DNA from: Woeseiaceae bacterium
GTDB lineage: Bacteria > Pseudomonadota > Gammaproteobacteria > Steroidobacterales > Woeseiaceae
DNA length: 64,000 bases
NCBI GenBank assembly: GCA_028280615.1
Contig: JANQLK010000032.1
Location: forward strand, 1 to 64,000
Direction of reading: 5' to 3'
This document shows, piece after piece, positions 26,773 to 36,065 of this stretch (the stretch's first letter is position 1; every line of letters starts with the position of its first letter). The position numbers and the translations under genes are program-made. The notes beneath the pieces are model-generated. The model searched no databases, was not told the DNA's origin, and saw only the letters and a program-made list of their open reading frames with translations.

Positions 26773-27531
26773 TCACCGAAACCGCCAGTCGATCCCTAAG
26801 GTGAGTTGCTGGGACTTCAATTCGCTGAATTGAACGGAATCGCCGTTCGAGTCCGGCCCGGTCCACGCCTCGCCACGATCCAGCAGGCTGTAGTCCAGGC
26901 GCAGTGCCCAGCGCTCCGTCAGGCGTTTCTTGAAACCGGCGGCCACGTTCCAGGCGAACTCCGTGGTATTGCCCTCCGCGAAGGGCTGGTCTGCAAGCGA
27001 CAGGCCCTCGAACGTCGTGCCCTGCCAGATCGGTGAGTCGAAATCCACGGAGTAGCTGGCATCGACGCTGTTGTCCGCGACGCCGAGGCCGCCGCGCAGG
27101 TACGGCGTGGCCCACCAGTCGAGCAGGTCGAAATCGAAGGAAAGATTGACCATGTAGAGCGTACTGTCGACATCGGCGTCGAATCGGAACGCATCGTCCG
27201 CCCGCGCTTCATCGCCTAGCACCGTCGCCGTACTCGACTGGGAGGCGATCGTACCGAGCTCGAACTCCAGGCGTAGACCGTCGAGCAGTTCCCGGCCCAA
27301 AGCGAAGGTGTATTGGTAACCGTCATCCATTTCGATCAGCGGCGAACCGCCGTAGACGCTCTCGGTCGGGCCTGTCAACGCGCCGTCACTGCTGATGTTC
27401 GTCGTGTATCCGGCTCGAATACTGGCTGTCCAGGTCTCGTCGCTGAACCATCCGAACTCGTTGGCGTTCGCCGTCGTCGCAAGTAGCGCCAACGGCACCC
27501 ACATGGCTCTGTTCTGCGTTCTCTGCAGCAT
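26773..27531 (-). CDS. Outer-membrane beta-barrel protein (OmpW/porin-like)
   Basis: This 252-residue exported protein has a signal peptide (about 1-25, ending ANA) and alternating amphipathic strands (TWTASIRAGYTTNISS, YTFALGRELLDGLRLEFELG), ending with the aromatic terminal strand LTLGIDWRFR typical of BAM-inserted barrels. AGGAGA supports the ATG at 27531. A CpxR-like box lies 73-87 bases upstream, so it is probably part of the envelope-stress regulon coded next to it. Confidence 0.82.
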   Translation of the reverse strand: MLQRTQNRAMWVPLALLATTANANEFGWFSDETWTASIRAGYTTNISSDGALTGPTESVYGGSPLIEMDDGYQYTFALGRELLDGLRLEFELGTIASQSSTATVLGDEARADDAFRFDADVDSTLYMVNLSFDFDLLDWWATPYLRGGLGVADNSVDASYSVDFDSPIWQGTTFEGLSLADQPFAEGNTTEFAWNVAAGFKKRLTERWALRLDYSLLDRGEAWTGPDSNGDSVQFSELKSQQLTLGIDWRFR

Positions 27532-27603
27532 GCTCCGTTCTCCTTTCTGGCGGGACCCGTTCGACGTGGACCCGATAGGAGACCTACCGTACAAAGGCGG
27601 CGT

Positions 27604-27618
27604 GTAAGTGTCTGTTAA
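27604..27618 (-). promoter_or_regulatory. CpxR-like box upstream of the barrel gene
   Basis: Plus strand GTAAG-TGTCT-GTTAA; read in the gene's direction TTAACAGACACTTAC. It matches the CpxR consensus (GTAAA-N5-GTAAA) in 8 of 10 positions and lies 73-87 bases before the start codon at 27531. Confidence 0.55.
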
Positions 27619-27634
27619 GAAGAGTTTTGGAGCG

Positions 27635-28996
27635 TCAGCGGCTCACCGGCAACGTGACACGGACCAGCAAACCACCGCCCGGGTCGTTCTCCGCCTCTAT
27701 CCACCCGCCATGCAGCTTGATCGCCTTCCGGGCGATCGCCAGACCGATACCGCTGCCGGCAAGCTGGGGGCTGCGTGCCGCGTCGGTGCGGTAAAACGGT
27801 TTGAACAGCTGCTTGAGCTCCTCCTCGGCGACGCCGTCGCCGTGGTCTCGAATCGTCAGTTCCGAGCCGATCGGACGTCGATCCAGACGAATGTCCACGC
27901 TGGAGCCCGCCGGAGTGTGACGCAAGGCATTGCGCAATACGTTCTCGATAGCGCTGCGCAGCAGCCCGGCATCGCCCGACAGCGTGCAGGGCGCGACAAT
28001 ATCGAGTGCAATCCGGCGATCGTGCGCGTCCGCCTCGACGCGGGAATCGTCGACGATCTCCTCGAGTAGCTGGTCCAGGTGCACGGCCGATTCCGACAGG
28101 CGAGCTTCGTCGGCATCGAGTTGCGCGTAGGTCAACAGCTGACCGATCATCGTATCGAGCCGCCCCACCTCCTGTTCGATGCGATCGAATTCGCCCGCTG
28201 CCGAATCGCCGGCGGCTTTTCGCGCCAGCGACGCGGCCGCCAGCACGCGGGAAAGCGGCGTGCGCAGTTCGTGCGAAACGTCGCGCAACAGCTGCTGATG
28301 CGCGCGAACGAGCCCCTCGATCTTTGAAGCCATATGATCGAAGGCCGACGCGAAGTCGGCGATTTCGTCGCGCCGGTGTCCCAGCTTCGGGGACACGCGC
28401 ACGTGCAGGTCGCCGCGGGCGAGCCGCTTTCCCGCTGACTCGATCGTGCGCAGCGGCGACACGAGGTAACGCGCCACGACGACGCTCAGCAGGACGCTGA
28501 GCAGAACGGCGACCAGCAACAGCCACCACAGCAGGTGCGGTTGAAACGCGGCACGGACGATACTGCGCTGCACATGCGAAACCGGCCCGAAGTTCTCGGG
28601 CACGTTGCGCGGTGCGACCAGTACTTCGTACTCACCGTCGGCTCGACTCACGGGTATCCGTTTGAATGCGAACGAGTCAGGCGGCTCGGCTTCGGCGTCG
28701 TCGCCGCCGGACACGAACAGCACCGTCCCGTCGCTGCGCTGTACCTTGACGAGCATGCGCTTCGTCAGCTCTTGATTGCGTCGAAACCAGTCGATGAACG
28801 CGGCCTCGCCTTCGCCGTAGGTCTGCAGACTACCGGCGTTGATGATGTTGGCAATCAGCCGAGTAGGCTCGATAGGGCCGAAACCCGGTCGATCCTGGTT
28901 GCCGAAGTTCGCGCGCAGCAAGGCGATCGCGATCGCGGCAGACAGGATCATGACGATCCAGATCGCCATGACGATTTTGATGTACAGCTTCTGCAT
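27635..28996 (-). CDS. CpxA-like sensor histidine kinase
   Basis: This 453-residue inner-membrane kinase has a TM helix at residues 9-28, a periplasmic region of about 130 residues, a second TM near 160-182, a HAMP domain, a HisKA H-box (LLRDVSHELRTPLSR, phospho-His in the middle) and a HATPase domain (N-box ENVLRNALRHTP; G-boxes DHGDGV and GSGIGLAI). Its gene lies three bases after the response regulator. Architecture and neighbour suggest an envelope-stress sensor like CpxA. Confidence 0.87.
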   Translation of the reverse strand: MQKLYIKIVMAIWIVMILSAAIAIALLRANFGNQDRPGFGPIEPTRLIANIINAGSLQTYGEGEAAFIDWFRRNQELTKRMLVKVQRSDGTVLFVSGGDDAEAEPPDSFAFKRIPVSRADGEYEVLVAPRNVPENFGPVSHVQRSIVRAAFQPHLLWWLLLVAVLLSVLLSVVVARYLVSPLRTIESAGKRLARGDLHVRVSPKLGHRRDEIADFASAFDHMASKIEGLVRAHQQLLRDVSHELRTPLSRVLAAASLARKAAGDSAAGEFDRIEQEVGRLDTMIGQLLTYAQLDADEARLSESAVHLDQLLEEIVDDSRVEADAHDRRIALDIVAPCTLSGDAGLLRSAIENVLRNALRHTPAGSSVDIRLDRRPIGSELTIRDHGDGVAEEELKQLFKPFYRTDAARSPQLAGSGIGLAIARKAIKLHGGWIEAENDPGGGLLVRVTLPVSR

Positions 28997-28999
28997 CGA

Positions 29000-29716
29000 T
29001 CAGCGTTCGTCGTCTATCACGATCCAGTAGCCGCCACCGCGCAGCGTGTTTATCTGTACATCCGAGACGCCGTGCCTGGCGAGCTTCTTACGCAGGTTCG
29101 CGATATGCACGTCGATGCTCCTGTCGGCGGGATGGTGTTCGCGGCCGAGAGCGGATTTGGTCAGCGTGGCTTTCGAGACGGGCTCCCCGCTTGCCTGCGC
29201 CAGACACAGCAACACGGCGTACTCGGTACCGGTCAGGTGCAGCGGCTTCGTGCGGTAGCTTGCGCTGCGTTTGACGAGATCGAACCTGAGTCTGCCAATC
29301 GCCAGGTCGCCGCGCTTGCCCATCTCGGCGGCCGGCGACTGAATACGCCGCAACACCGCGCGGATACGGGCCGCCAGTTCACGCAGGCTGCAGGGTTTGG
29401 CGACGTAGTCGTCGGCTCCCGTTTCCAGGCCGATGACCCGGTCGATCTCGTCGCCGCGCGCCGTCAACATGACCACGGGCAAGGATTGATGCGCCGAGGG
29501 CGTCATACGCAGGCGGCGAAGCACTTCCTGGCCTCCCATCTCCGGCATCATGACGTCGAGGACGACCAGATCGTATTGCTGTGCGCCGATGGCCTGCAGG
29601 CCATCGGTACCGTTGTGGACGGCCCCGGCACGAAATCCGTCGTCGCGCAGATAGCGGACCACCATCTCGCAGAAATCACGGTCGTCGTCGATCATCAGAA
29701 TCGAGGGCATATCCAT
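29000..29716 (-). CDS. CpxR-like response regulator (OmpR family)
   Basis: This 238-residue regulator has a receiver domain with the acidic pair DDD near residue 10, phospho-acceptor Asp in LVVLDVMMPEMGG, Thr in MLTARG and Lys in VAKPCS. The C-terminal winged helix shows LTGTEYAVLLCLAQ, DRSIDVHIANLRKKL and TLRGGGYWIV. The sequence follows E. coli CpxR closely in these blocks. Three CpxR-type boxes within 3 kb support the assignment. A second ATG at 29710 is also possible. Confidence 0.85.
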   Translation of the reverse strand: MDMPSILMIDDDRDFCEMVVRYLRDDGFRAGAVHNGTDGLQAIGAQQYDLVVLDVMMPEMGGQEVLRRLRMTPSAHQSLPVVMLTARGDEIDRVIGLETGADDYVAKPCSLRELAARIRAVLRRIQSPAAEMGKRGDLAIGRLRFDLVKRSASYRTKPLHLTGTEYAVLLCLAQASGEPVSKATLTKSALGREHHPADRSIDVHIANLRKKLARHGVSDVQINTLRGGGYWIVIDDER

Positions 29717-29805
29717 GCTAACGATCGATCCTCGATGGCGTTGACATAAAGTCCGAAAAAGTTCGGCGAACCCGCTTCGGCTGTCTATTCTACGCCATGC
29801 CGTGT

Positions 29806-30180
29806 TCAGTCCTGCTGGCGCATATCGGCCCAGCGTTGCCGCATCTCGTCGCGCTTCTTTTGCATCGACTCGATCATCGCCGCGAACTCGGACTCGTTCA
29901 GCAGTCCGTCGCCGTCGGCATCCGCATCGTTAAACCGGTCGCCGCCGCGCTTTCCGCCTCCCATCATTCCCCCGCGAGGGCCGCCCGCGAAACGTGCGCG
30001 CATTTTCTCGCGCATCTCGGCCTGGAACTGGCTGAATTCCTCTTTGTCGATGTACATATCGGCGTTGGCGTCGATGTCTGAGAACGTCGGCGGGGTCGGC
30101 TGCTGCTCGGGCTCATCGGCCAGCGCGCTGCCGCAGACCATAGAGCCGATCAGCGAGATAGCGAATAACCTTACTTTCAT
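29806..30180 (-). CDS. Periplasmic EF-hand protein
   Basis: This 124-residue protein has a signal peptide ending ALA (about residue 21). It carries two EF-hand calcium loops, DIDANADMYIDKEEF and DADADGDGLLNESEF, around a Gly/Met/Arg-rich middle, and an Arg/Gln-rich helix at the C-terminus. It lies just upstream of the CpxRA-like pair, where cpxP sits in enterobacteria (there divergent), and could serve as the accessory sensor-modulator; that is inference. A CpxR-like box lies 79-93 bases upstream. Confidence 0.82.
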   Translation of the reverse strand: MKVRLFAISLIGSMVCGSALADEPEQQPTPPTFSDIDANADMYIDKEEFSQFQAEMREKMRARFAGGPRGGMMGGGKRGGDRFNDADADGDGLLNESEFAAMIESMQKKRDEMRQRWADMRQQD

Positions 30181-30258
30181 GAATCAATCTCCTGGGTGCT
30201 TGTTCCACGTGTGTTTCGATCACGCCCCGAAGTCTAGTCAGGATTGCGACGGCCTTCT

Positions 30259-30273
30259 GTAAGGATTGGTAAA
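30259..30273 (-). promoter_or_regulatory. CpxR-like box upstream of the EF-hand/cpxRA-like operon
   Basis: Plus strand GTAAG-GATTG-GTAAA, matching GTAAA-N5-GTAAA in 9 of 10 positions. In the gene's direction it reads TTTACCAATCCTTAC and lies 79-93 bases before the start at 30180, consistent with autoregulation. Confidence 0.65.
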
Positions 30274-30342
30274 GGCGTCAGGCGAGCACGACGCCCCGAT
30301 TCATTGAGCCTCGGTCCGGCCTGCTCGCGCCCTTTTCAAAAC

Positions 30343-30357
30343 TTTACACACGTTAAC
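30343..30357 (+). promoter_or_regulatory. CpxR-like box upstream of the DUF4397-type lipoprotein
   Basis: Plus strand TTTAC-ACACG-TTAAC (opposite strand GTTAA-N5-GTAAA), nine of ten consensus positions. It lies 72-86 bases before the ATG at 30429, in the same orientation relative to its gene as the other two boxes. Confidence 0.6.
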
Positions 30358-30428
30358 AGCGCCGCCCCCTAGCATTCGAGTCTGCGCGCCGCGTGCGTGA
30401 TTCCTGACACTGCCCGGAGGGTTCCTCA

Positions 30429-31802
30429 ATGCTCGATCGTCATCGCCTTTTCCGGTCACTGTCGCTTATCGCGCTCCTGTCCACCGGCTGCAGCGACAGC
30501 GGCAACAATGACGAGGTGACGGGCGACGGTTCGATACGAGCCATACACGCGATTCCGAACATCGGAACCGTCGATTTCCTAATCGAGGAGACCGTGCTCG
30601 GATCGATTAACTTCCAGGGCGCGACGGCGGTTGCCCAATACGACGACCTCGAATATACGTTCTCATTCGAGATCGTTCTGCCGGATGACGATGTCGATGA
30701 ACCCACCGTGCTGGCCTCCCGGACACTGGAGGTGACCTCGGAGCAGGAGTACACGTTCGTGCTCAGCGGATCGCTCGAGAATCCGCAGCTATTCCTGTGG
30801 GAGCAATTCGGGCGCGACTGGGCGGAGGAACTCGAAGACGCGGAGGAGGACGAGACCGAAGTGACGGTCATGGAGGTCGCCTTCGGACACATCTCGACCG
30901 TGGTGGACACGGTCGACATCTACCTGAGCGACCCGGGTACCAGTCCGCTCGCCACGACGCCCAGAGCGACCCTGAGCTACTCGGAGTTCGTCCCCGGCAT
31001 CGAACTCGACGCCGACGAGTACCAACTCGTGATTACTCCTGCCGGCGATCCGAACACGTTGCTGTTCGCATCCGACCCGTTCACGATTTCCGCCGCGACG
31101 AGTTCGCTGGTGACGATTATCGATGACGGCGGATTCTCAACGGCCGACTTTGCGGTCGAGCTCGTCGGTTCCGGGACAGAGCTAACGGACATCAACGCGT
31201 CCGCGGTAGTCAGTGCCGTGCACCTGGCGCTCGGCACGGACCCGATCGACGTCTACGATTCCACCGACTTCTCGGTGCCGATGTTCGACGACCTGGCCTT
31301 CGGCGATCTGTCGCCGGAACTCGAGATCGACGAGGGAGACTATGGCCTCGCCGTGACCCCGTCCGATAACGTGGGCGCCTTCCTCGCCCAGTTCAATCTC
31401 GGCGCGTTCAATGGCACCTACAATCGCCTGTACTTCGTGGGCCTTCCAGGCGATCTGCAGGCCCAGGTACGGCGCTACGACAAGTCCACGATCGCGACAC
31501 ATGCCCGATTGCAGTTCTTCCAGTCGGCGGCGCGCATCCAGTCAATCGACCTCTACATCGTCGATACCGACACCGACATTGAGCTTATCTCTCCGACCTT
31601 CGGCAGTCTTCTGTTCGGCAACGGCTTCAACTACGTGACCTTCGAGGAAGACGGCTACAACATCTACGCCACCGAACCCGGCACCAAGAACATCATTGCC
31701 GGTCCCCTGCGCGTCGACCTCGCGAAGAATCGAAACTACTCCCTGATTGCGTCCGACTCGTCGAACCTGTCGGCCGTCGAGCTGATCTTCTTCGAGGAGT
31801 AG
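30429..31802 (+). CDS. DUF4397-type repeat lipoprotein
   Basis: This 457-residue lipoprotein has a lipobox LLSTGC near residue 21 and an acidic, beta-rich body with recurring units like the DUF4397 motif: IRAIHAIPNIGTVDFLIE, VMEVAFGHISTVVDTVDIYL, VSAVHLALGTDPIDVYD and RLQFFQSAARIQSIDLYIV, giving about four domains. Such proteins are surface or periplasmic with unknown ligand. It is divergent from the EF-hand/CpxRA-like operon and has its own CpxR-like box. Confidence 0.8.
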   Translation: MLDRHRLFRSLSLIALLSTGCSDSGNNDEVTGDGSIRAIHAIPNIGTVDFLIEETVLGSINFQGATAVAQYDDLEYTFSFEIVLPDDDVDEPTVLASRTLEVTSEQEYTFVLSGSLENPQLFLWEQFGRDWAEELEDAEEDETEVTVMEVAFGHISTVVDTVDIYLSDPGTSPLATTPRATLSYSEFVPGIELDADEYQLVITPAGDPNTLLFASDPFTISAATSSLVTIIDDGGFSTADFAVELVGSGTELTDINASAVVSAVHLALGTDPIDVYDSTDFSVPMFDDLAFGDLSPELEIDEGDYGLAVTPSDNVGAFLAQFNLGAFNGTYNRLYFVGLPGDLQAQVRRYDKSTIATHARLQFFQSAARIQSIDLYIVDTDTDIELISPTFGSLLFGNGFNYVTFEEDGYNIYATEPGTKNIIAGPLRVDLAKNRNYSLIASDSSNLSAVELIFFEE

Positions 31803-31825
31803 ACGAGGTGCCGGTGGCACCCTAT

Positions 31826-32319
31826 TTAGCAGTGGGAGCGCACATTGCCAACGTGCTTCCCGACCGTGGAGACGCTCACACCGAGTTGCTCCGCGACGTA
31901 CTAATGTCCTGCGCCATGGACTCGATACAGTATGAAGATCTTACGCGTCATTACCGGCAAATCCTGAAGGCCCTGGTTGACCCTGGCCAGGGCCTCTTGA
32001 GCTTCCGCTATGCACTCGGGCGACGCAACGTCGCTTTCGTCCAGCAACGGTACGGCGAGCGCGTCGAATCTCGCCCTCGTACGTTCCGCGCGCTGTTTGT
32101 TTGATGCCGCATTTGTCGCCGCTCGAAACAGAAATGCACGAACGTTTTTGATCGGCGGGTCGGGATTCCGACGCAGCAGGTTTTCGGCGATGGACACTGG
32201 TACAGATCGGCCGCCGTGTCCGCACAGCCGACACGCCCGCGAAGAAAGCGGCCCACCTCCAGGCGATGGCGCTCGATTGCCCCGGCGAGGGATTCAAAAG
32301 GCACCGTGAGACTGGACAT
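31826..32319 (-). pseudogene. Broken duplicate of the FecI-like ECF sigma factor
   Basis: It matches the intact ECF gene at 42437-42946 almost codon for codon (MSSLTVPFESLAGAIERHR at the start; NLLRRNPDPPIKNVRAFLFRA in the middle). A two-base insertion near 32196-32200 shifts the frame after DTAADLYQ, and a TAG interrupts the region-4 HTH after HGAGH, with YVAEQLGVSVSTVGKHV continuing beyond. The copy therefore has at least two disabling changes. Upstream sequence is also partly conserved, so the whole unit was duplicated. Confidence 0.85.
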
Positions 32320-32561
32320 GTCAGAAAGCAAACACACAAGTGTTTTCGCTTGCATTACGAGCGCCGGGTGTCGGTGGTGACGCTGGGGCTTGTGGAAGAG
32401 CCCGACAGGGCGGAATCGCCGCAAGTTGACCTGCGGCTCGGCCTCGTTCCTCATGGACAGAGTAAGCTGATGAACGGTATGCAACCGGCCGATAGACGCG
32501 ACTTGGAAAGCGACGGTGATACCACCGGCACGCTCTACTCAACTATTCGCAGCCGAGAGTT

Positions 32562-34592
32562 TTACGGCCGCTCCACGATCCAGATCTCACCGGGCTCCCT
32601 GTCGTGCCGAATCCAGAGTATCGAACCGTCGTCGACGACACTGTAGAACGGACCGAGTGGAAAGAGCGGCGCCATCGTCATCAACCGCTGCTCCTCGCCG
32701 GTTCCGTTGAGCGATGCGACGAACAGTTCCTGCGATCTACCGAAACCTCGCACATAGTACAGCCGTTGTTCGTCGCTCGAGAATCGCGGGATGCGCGCAC
32801 GCTCCGCGATTGTGCGGCACTGCGGGGGCTCTATGCTGCAGATCGCGACGTCGCCGGGAAAACCGCCGTCCGCGACAAGCGAACCGATGACCGACCCGCC
32901 GTCACGCGTCCAGCGCGGATATTCCAGCGTGGCGTGGAATGCGGTATCCGTTCCGGAAATCAGATCGCGGATCAACGTTTGAATCGGTGCCTGGCCCGCC
33001 AGGCGTGAGTACATGATCCGATTTTGCTGCGGGTCGACCGCGGCACCGTTCGCCGTGTTCCAGGTCCATCCGTGTGCCACTGGGTACAGGTCTCCACCGT
33101 CGACGTCGACCTTGCTGTAGCGATTTCCGTTCCGCGTGTGAAAGAAATAGAGCGATTGCCCGTCCGCCGACCAGCGCGGGATGGCGTGTGCGCTCAGCGG
33201 ATCGGAAGTCACTACCGTTGGCGCGCCACCCTGTATCGGAATCGTCATCAGCTGGACACCGCCCGAGCGTGCAAGTCCGAACAGTGTGATGGTTGTCTGA
33301 TCGGGAGACAGTTCCGGTCCGACCAGCGTCTGTCGGGACTCGTGTAACTTAAGGTGGCTGTTCTCGATCGGATTCGAACGGAGTAGCGTGAAGCGCTCGC
33401 GTGAGTTCGAGTAGATGATCTGCTGCCCGTCGGGACTGAAGTCGGGGAAGTCATCGTCGCCGCTGCCTGTCAGGACAGCGCGGCTTTGAAGGGTGGCCGG
33501 GTCGACGCTCCATAGCGTTCGGCTGCCGCCGCGCTGCGACGAATAGACGATCTCGGCGCCATCCGGAGACCAGACTGGCGCGCCGCCGAACGCAGGTTCG
33601 GATGTAAGCTGTCGTGTGGTTGCTGTTGTAAGGTTGACGGCCCACAGGTCGCCCATCGGTGTTTCGCCGGCCTCGAAAAAGACGATGGCGTTGCCGTCAG
33701 GGGAGAACGCCGGCCATCTTTCCGCGAGCGTCAGCTCGCGGCGCGGTATCCCGGAGACCCTGGATTGCGCACTGCCGTCCGCGTTCGCGGTCCATACTTC
33801 GTAGCGGCGCTCGAACACGATTCGGCTGCCGTCATGTGACCAGTTGGGATTGTAGGCGTCGCGCAGAATCTCGCTGTGGGGACCGCCGCTGACCGGAACT
33901 GAGTAAACATTGCCAGCGCTGGCAAAAAGTATGGTTTCGCCGCCCGGCGACCAGCGCGGTCGCCGGGCGGGATGTTCGGCACGCGTGAGTTGGCGCGGTG
34001 CTTCATGCGCGGCGTCGAGGACCCAGATCTGCGCAATGTCGTTCGCATCGCTGACGAACGCGAAGGAACGGCCGTCCGGCGCGAAAGTCGGCTGGCTGTG
34101 CGAACCGGTGAAATGCGAGACAGTTTGCAGTCGCGGTTGTGTAGCGGGTGACTGCCACTTGTAGACGGCGGCGAGGGTGAGTCCCGCGATGAGACCGATC
34201 GCGACGGGAAGCGAGCGTTGCATCCAGCTGCGAACGACTCCGGGCTGAACTATCACCTCTGCAGGCGGCGCCTTCGGAGCGGCGATGAGCCGATAGCCTT
34301 TTTTGGGCACGGTAGCGATGAATCTCGGTTTACCGGTCTCGTCGCCTAGTGCCCGGCGAAGCTGCGCGATTGCCTTGTACACCGGATTGTCGCCCATCGG
34401 ACGACTGCGCCACACGTCGCGGATCATGTCGTCGGCACTGACTACCTCGCCGGACCGGTCGGCAAGGTACACGAGGACATCCATCGTCCTCGGCTGCACG
34501 TGGACGGTGTCCTCTCCCGCCGACAGGCGGTTCAGGTCCGGTTCCACCAGCCACTTGCCGATCGAAAATGTACCCCTGGTTGCCTGATTCAT
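32562..34592 (-). CDS. CadC-like winged-helix protein with TolB/WD40 propeller
   Basis: This 676-residue protein has an OmpR/CadC-type winged helix in the cytoplasm (about 10-105; VQPRTMDVLVYLADRSGEVVSADDM, KAIAQLRRALGDE, IATVPKKGYRLIA), a membrane helix near 125-147, and a periplasmic propeller of TolB/PD40 repeats (QPTFAPDGRSFAFVSDAND, RWSPGGETILFAS, FSPDGQQIIYSNS). This is the layout of one-component membrane regulators that sense outside and bind DNA inside. The divergent beta-helix protein gene is a candidate target. Confidence 0.85.
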   Translation of the reverse strand: MNQATRGTFSIGKWLVEPDLNRLSAGEDTVHVQPRTMDVLVYLADRSGEVVSADDMIRDVWRSRPMGDNPVYKAIAQLRRALGDETGKPRFIATVPKKGYRLIAAPKAPPAEVIVQPGVVRSWMQRSLPVAIGLIAGLTLAAVYKWQSPATQPRLQTVSHFTGSHSQPTFAPDGRSFAFVSDANDIAQIWVLDAAHEAPRQLTRAEHPARRPRWSPGGETILFASAGNVYSVPVSGGPHSEILRDAYNPNWSHDGSRIVFERRYEVWTANADGSAQSRVSGIPRRELTLAERWPAFSPDGNAIVFFEAGETPMGDLWAVNLTTATTRQLTSEPAFGGAPVWSPDGAEIVYSSQRGGSRTLWSVDPATLQSRAVLTGSGDDDFPDFSPDGQQIIYSNSRERFTLLRSNPIENSHLKLHESRQTLVGPELSPDQTTITLFGLARSGGVQLMTIPIQGGAPTVVTSDPLSAHAIPRWSADGQSLYFFHTRNGNRYSKVDVDGGDLYPVAHGWTWNTANGAAVDPQQNRIMYSRLAGQAPIQTLIRDLISGTDTAFHATLEYPRWTRDGGSVIGSLVADGGFPGDVAICSIEPPQCRTIAERARIPRFSSDEQRLYYVRGFGRSQELFVASLNGTGEEQRLMTMAPLFPLGPFYSVVDDGSILWIRHDREPGEIWIVERP

Positions 34593-34738
34593 CTCATTGC
34601 TTCGATGGCCGCCGGACGGCGGTGCGCGCTAGCCGGCAAGGAAAAAACCAGTCTACATCCAACATTTGGGCAGGCCAAAAACCGTCCTCGGTCGTACAAA
34701 TCGTCGTTGACCGCCAAGTGGGCGGAAGACGGAGAGAA

Positions 34739-35986
34739 ATGATGATCAATAACAAGCGAAAAAACACACTGTTAGTTGCCGTAGTCTCGGTGGCGGTGTT
34801 CGTCGTCGCGAGCGCGGCGATGGCCGAAGAGTCGGAGGCGACCGGCGCCGGCTGGGCGCCGGCGGTGCAGCAGGTCGGGTCGATCTTCAGGAGAGAGCGG
34901 CCACGTCTGGTAAGGTGCGATCGCGGGCGGAGTCTGAGCAGAGCGCTCGCGTGGGCGCGGCCGGGCGACACGCTGCGGATATACGGCACTTGTAAGGAGT
35001 CGGTCGTAATCCGTACCGACCGGATCACGCTGGTGGGCGCCAACGGCGCGGCGATCGACGGCGGCTCGTATGCCTCCGAAGCGGTGGTTCTGGTGGACGG
35101 CGCGAGGGGCGTCCGGATCGAATCGCTGAACGTCGTCAACGGTTCCGATCAAGGGCTCCTTCTGCGGCGGCAGGCGCAGGCCATCCTGGAAGCTCTGTCT
35201 CTGTCACGGAACGGAACTGTGGGATTGTCCGTGGATCGCTCGCACATCGAGATCGACGACATCATACTGGACGGCAATCGCACCGGTGGCATGGACGCCT
35301 ACAGTGGCTCGACCGTGCTCGCGCGCGGTGACATCAGCGCGGTCAACAACGGCGGCGATGGATTCGCGGTGAACGGTAAGTCGTTCTTCGAGCTCCGCGG
35401 CGCAACCGTTACGGCAAGCATGAACGGCGGTAACGGCGTTTCGATCATCAACGACTCGAGGTTGCAGGTCTTCAGTTTTCCGGAAGCGCAAGGTAGTTCG
35501 ATCACAGCAGACAGTAACGTTTTTGCGGGCGTCGCACTGCTCGGCTCGGAACTCGGAGTGGTCGGTAGCCAATTCTTCGGGAGCGGAGCCAACGTAATCT
35601 CGGGAACCAACAACCTCATCGGTTTTTTCATTTCGGCCGGTAGCATCCTCAGCCCGCACGCAACAGGTCGCTTCGTAGCAACCGGCAACGGAACCGGCAT
35701 GACCGTTGAAGATGGCGGTTCGCTGCTGGTGATCGGCGGTCTGGACGTTTCGCAGAACGGCACCGGCCTGTCGGCCGTCGGCGCTGGAACGCTCACAGTC
35801 GTGTCAGTTCCGCCCAACCCGTCGAGAGCGACGCAAAACGAACTCGACGTTGAGTTCGGCTTCGGCACCCGGGCCACAATGCAGAGTGTCGATCTTGCAA
35901 CGATCGAGTGTGACGGGACCGAACTCGTCAGAGGCACCGCCCGGTGCCCGCGACTGGAGGGCGACCCGCCCGAGCAAGCGAAATAG
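34739..35986 (+). CDS. Exported right-handed beta-helix protein
   Basis: This 415-residue protein has a signal peptide (about 1-30, ending AMA) and parallel beta-helix rungs from about residue 75 (ITLVGANGAAIDGGS, VLVDGARGVRIESLNVVNGSDQGLLL, GDISAVNNGGDGFAVNG). No catalytic carboxylate cluster of pectate lyases stands out, so binding or a structural role is as likely as enzymatic activity. GGAGAG supports the ATG at 34739. It is divergent from the CadC-like regulator. Confidence 0.75.
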   Translation: MMINNKRKNTLLVAVVSVAVFVVASAAMAEESEATGAGWAPAVQQVGSIFRRERPRLVRCDRGRSLSRALAWARPGDTLRIYGTCKESVVIRTDRITLVGANGAAIDGGSYASEAVVLVDGARGVRIESLNVVNGSDQGLLLRRQAQAILEALSLSRNGTVGLSVDRSHIEIDDIILDGNRTGGMDAYSGSTVLARGDISAVNNGGDGFAVNGKSFFELRGATVTASMNGGNGVSIINDSRLQVFSFPEAQGSSITADSNVFAGVALLGSELGVVGSQFFGSGANVISGTNNLIGFFISAGSILSPHATGRFVATGNGTGMTVEDGGSLLVIGGLDVSQNGTGLSAVGAGTLTVVSVPPNPSRATQNELDVEFGFGTRATMQSVDLATIECDGTELVRGTARCPRLEGDPPEQAK

Positions 35987-36065
35987 CAGGTCATCTTGCG
36001 GCGATTCGGGCAAATAGACAAATCACAGGGTTACCGTCGGCACCCTACTGTGTTTCAAATTCGAA

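Noticed and set aside
26581..26799. 73-codon plus frame after the cNMP-binding gene
   Set aside because: It runs through the terminator of the convergent barrel gene and has Arg-rich random composition.
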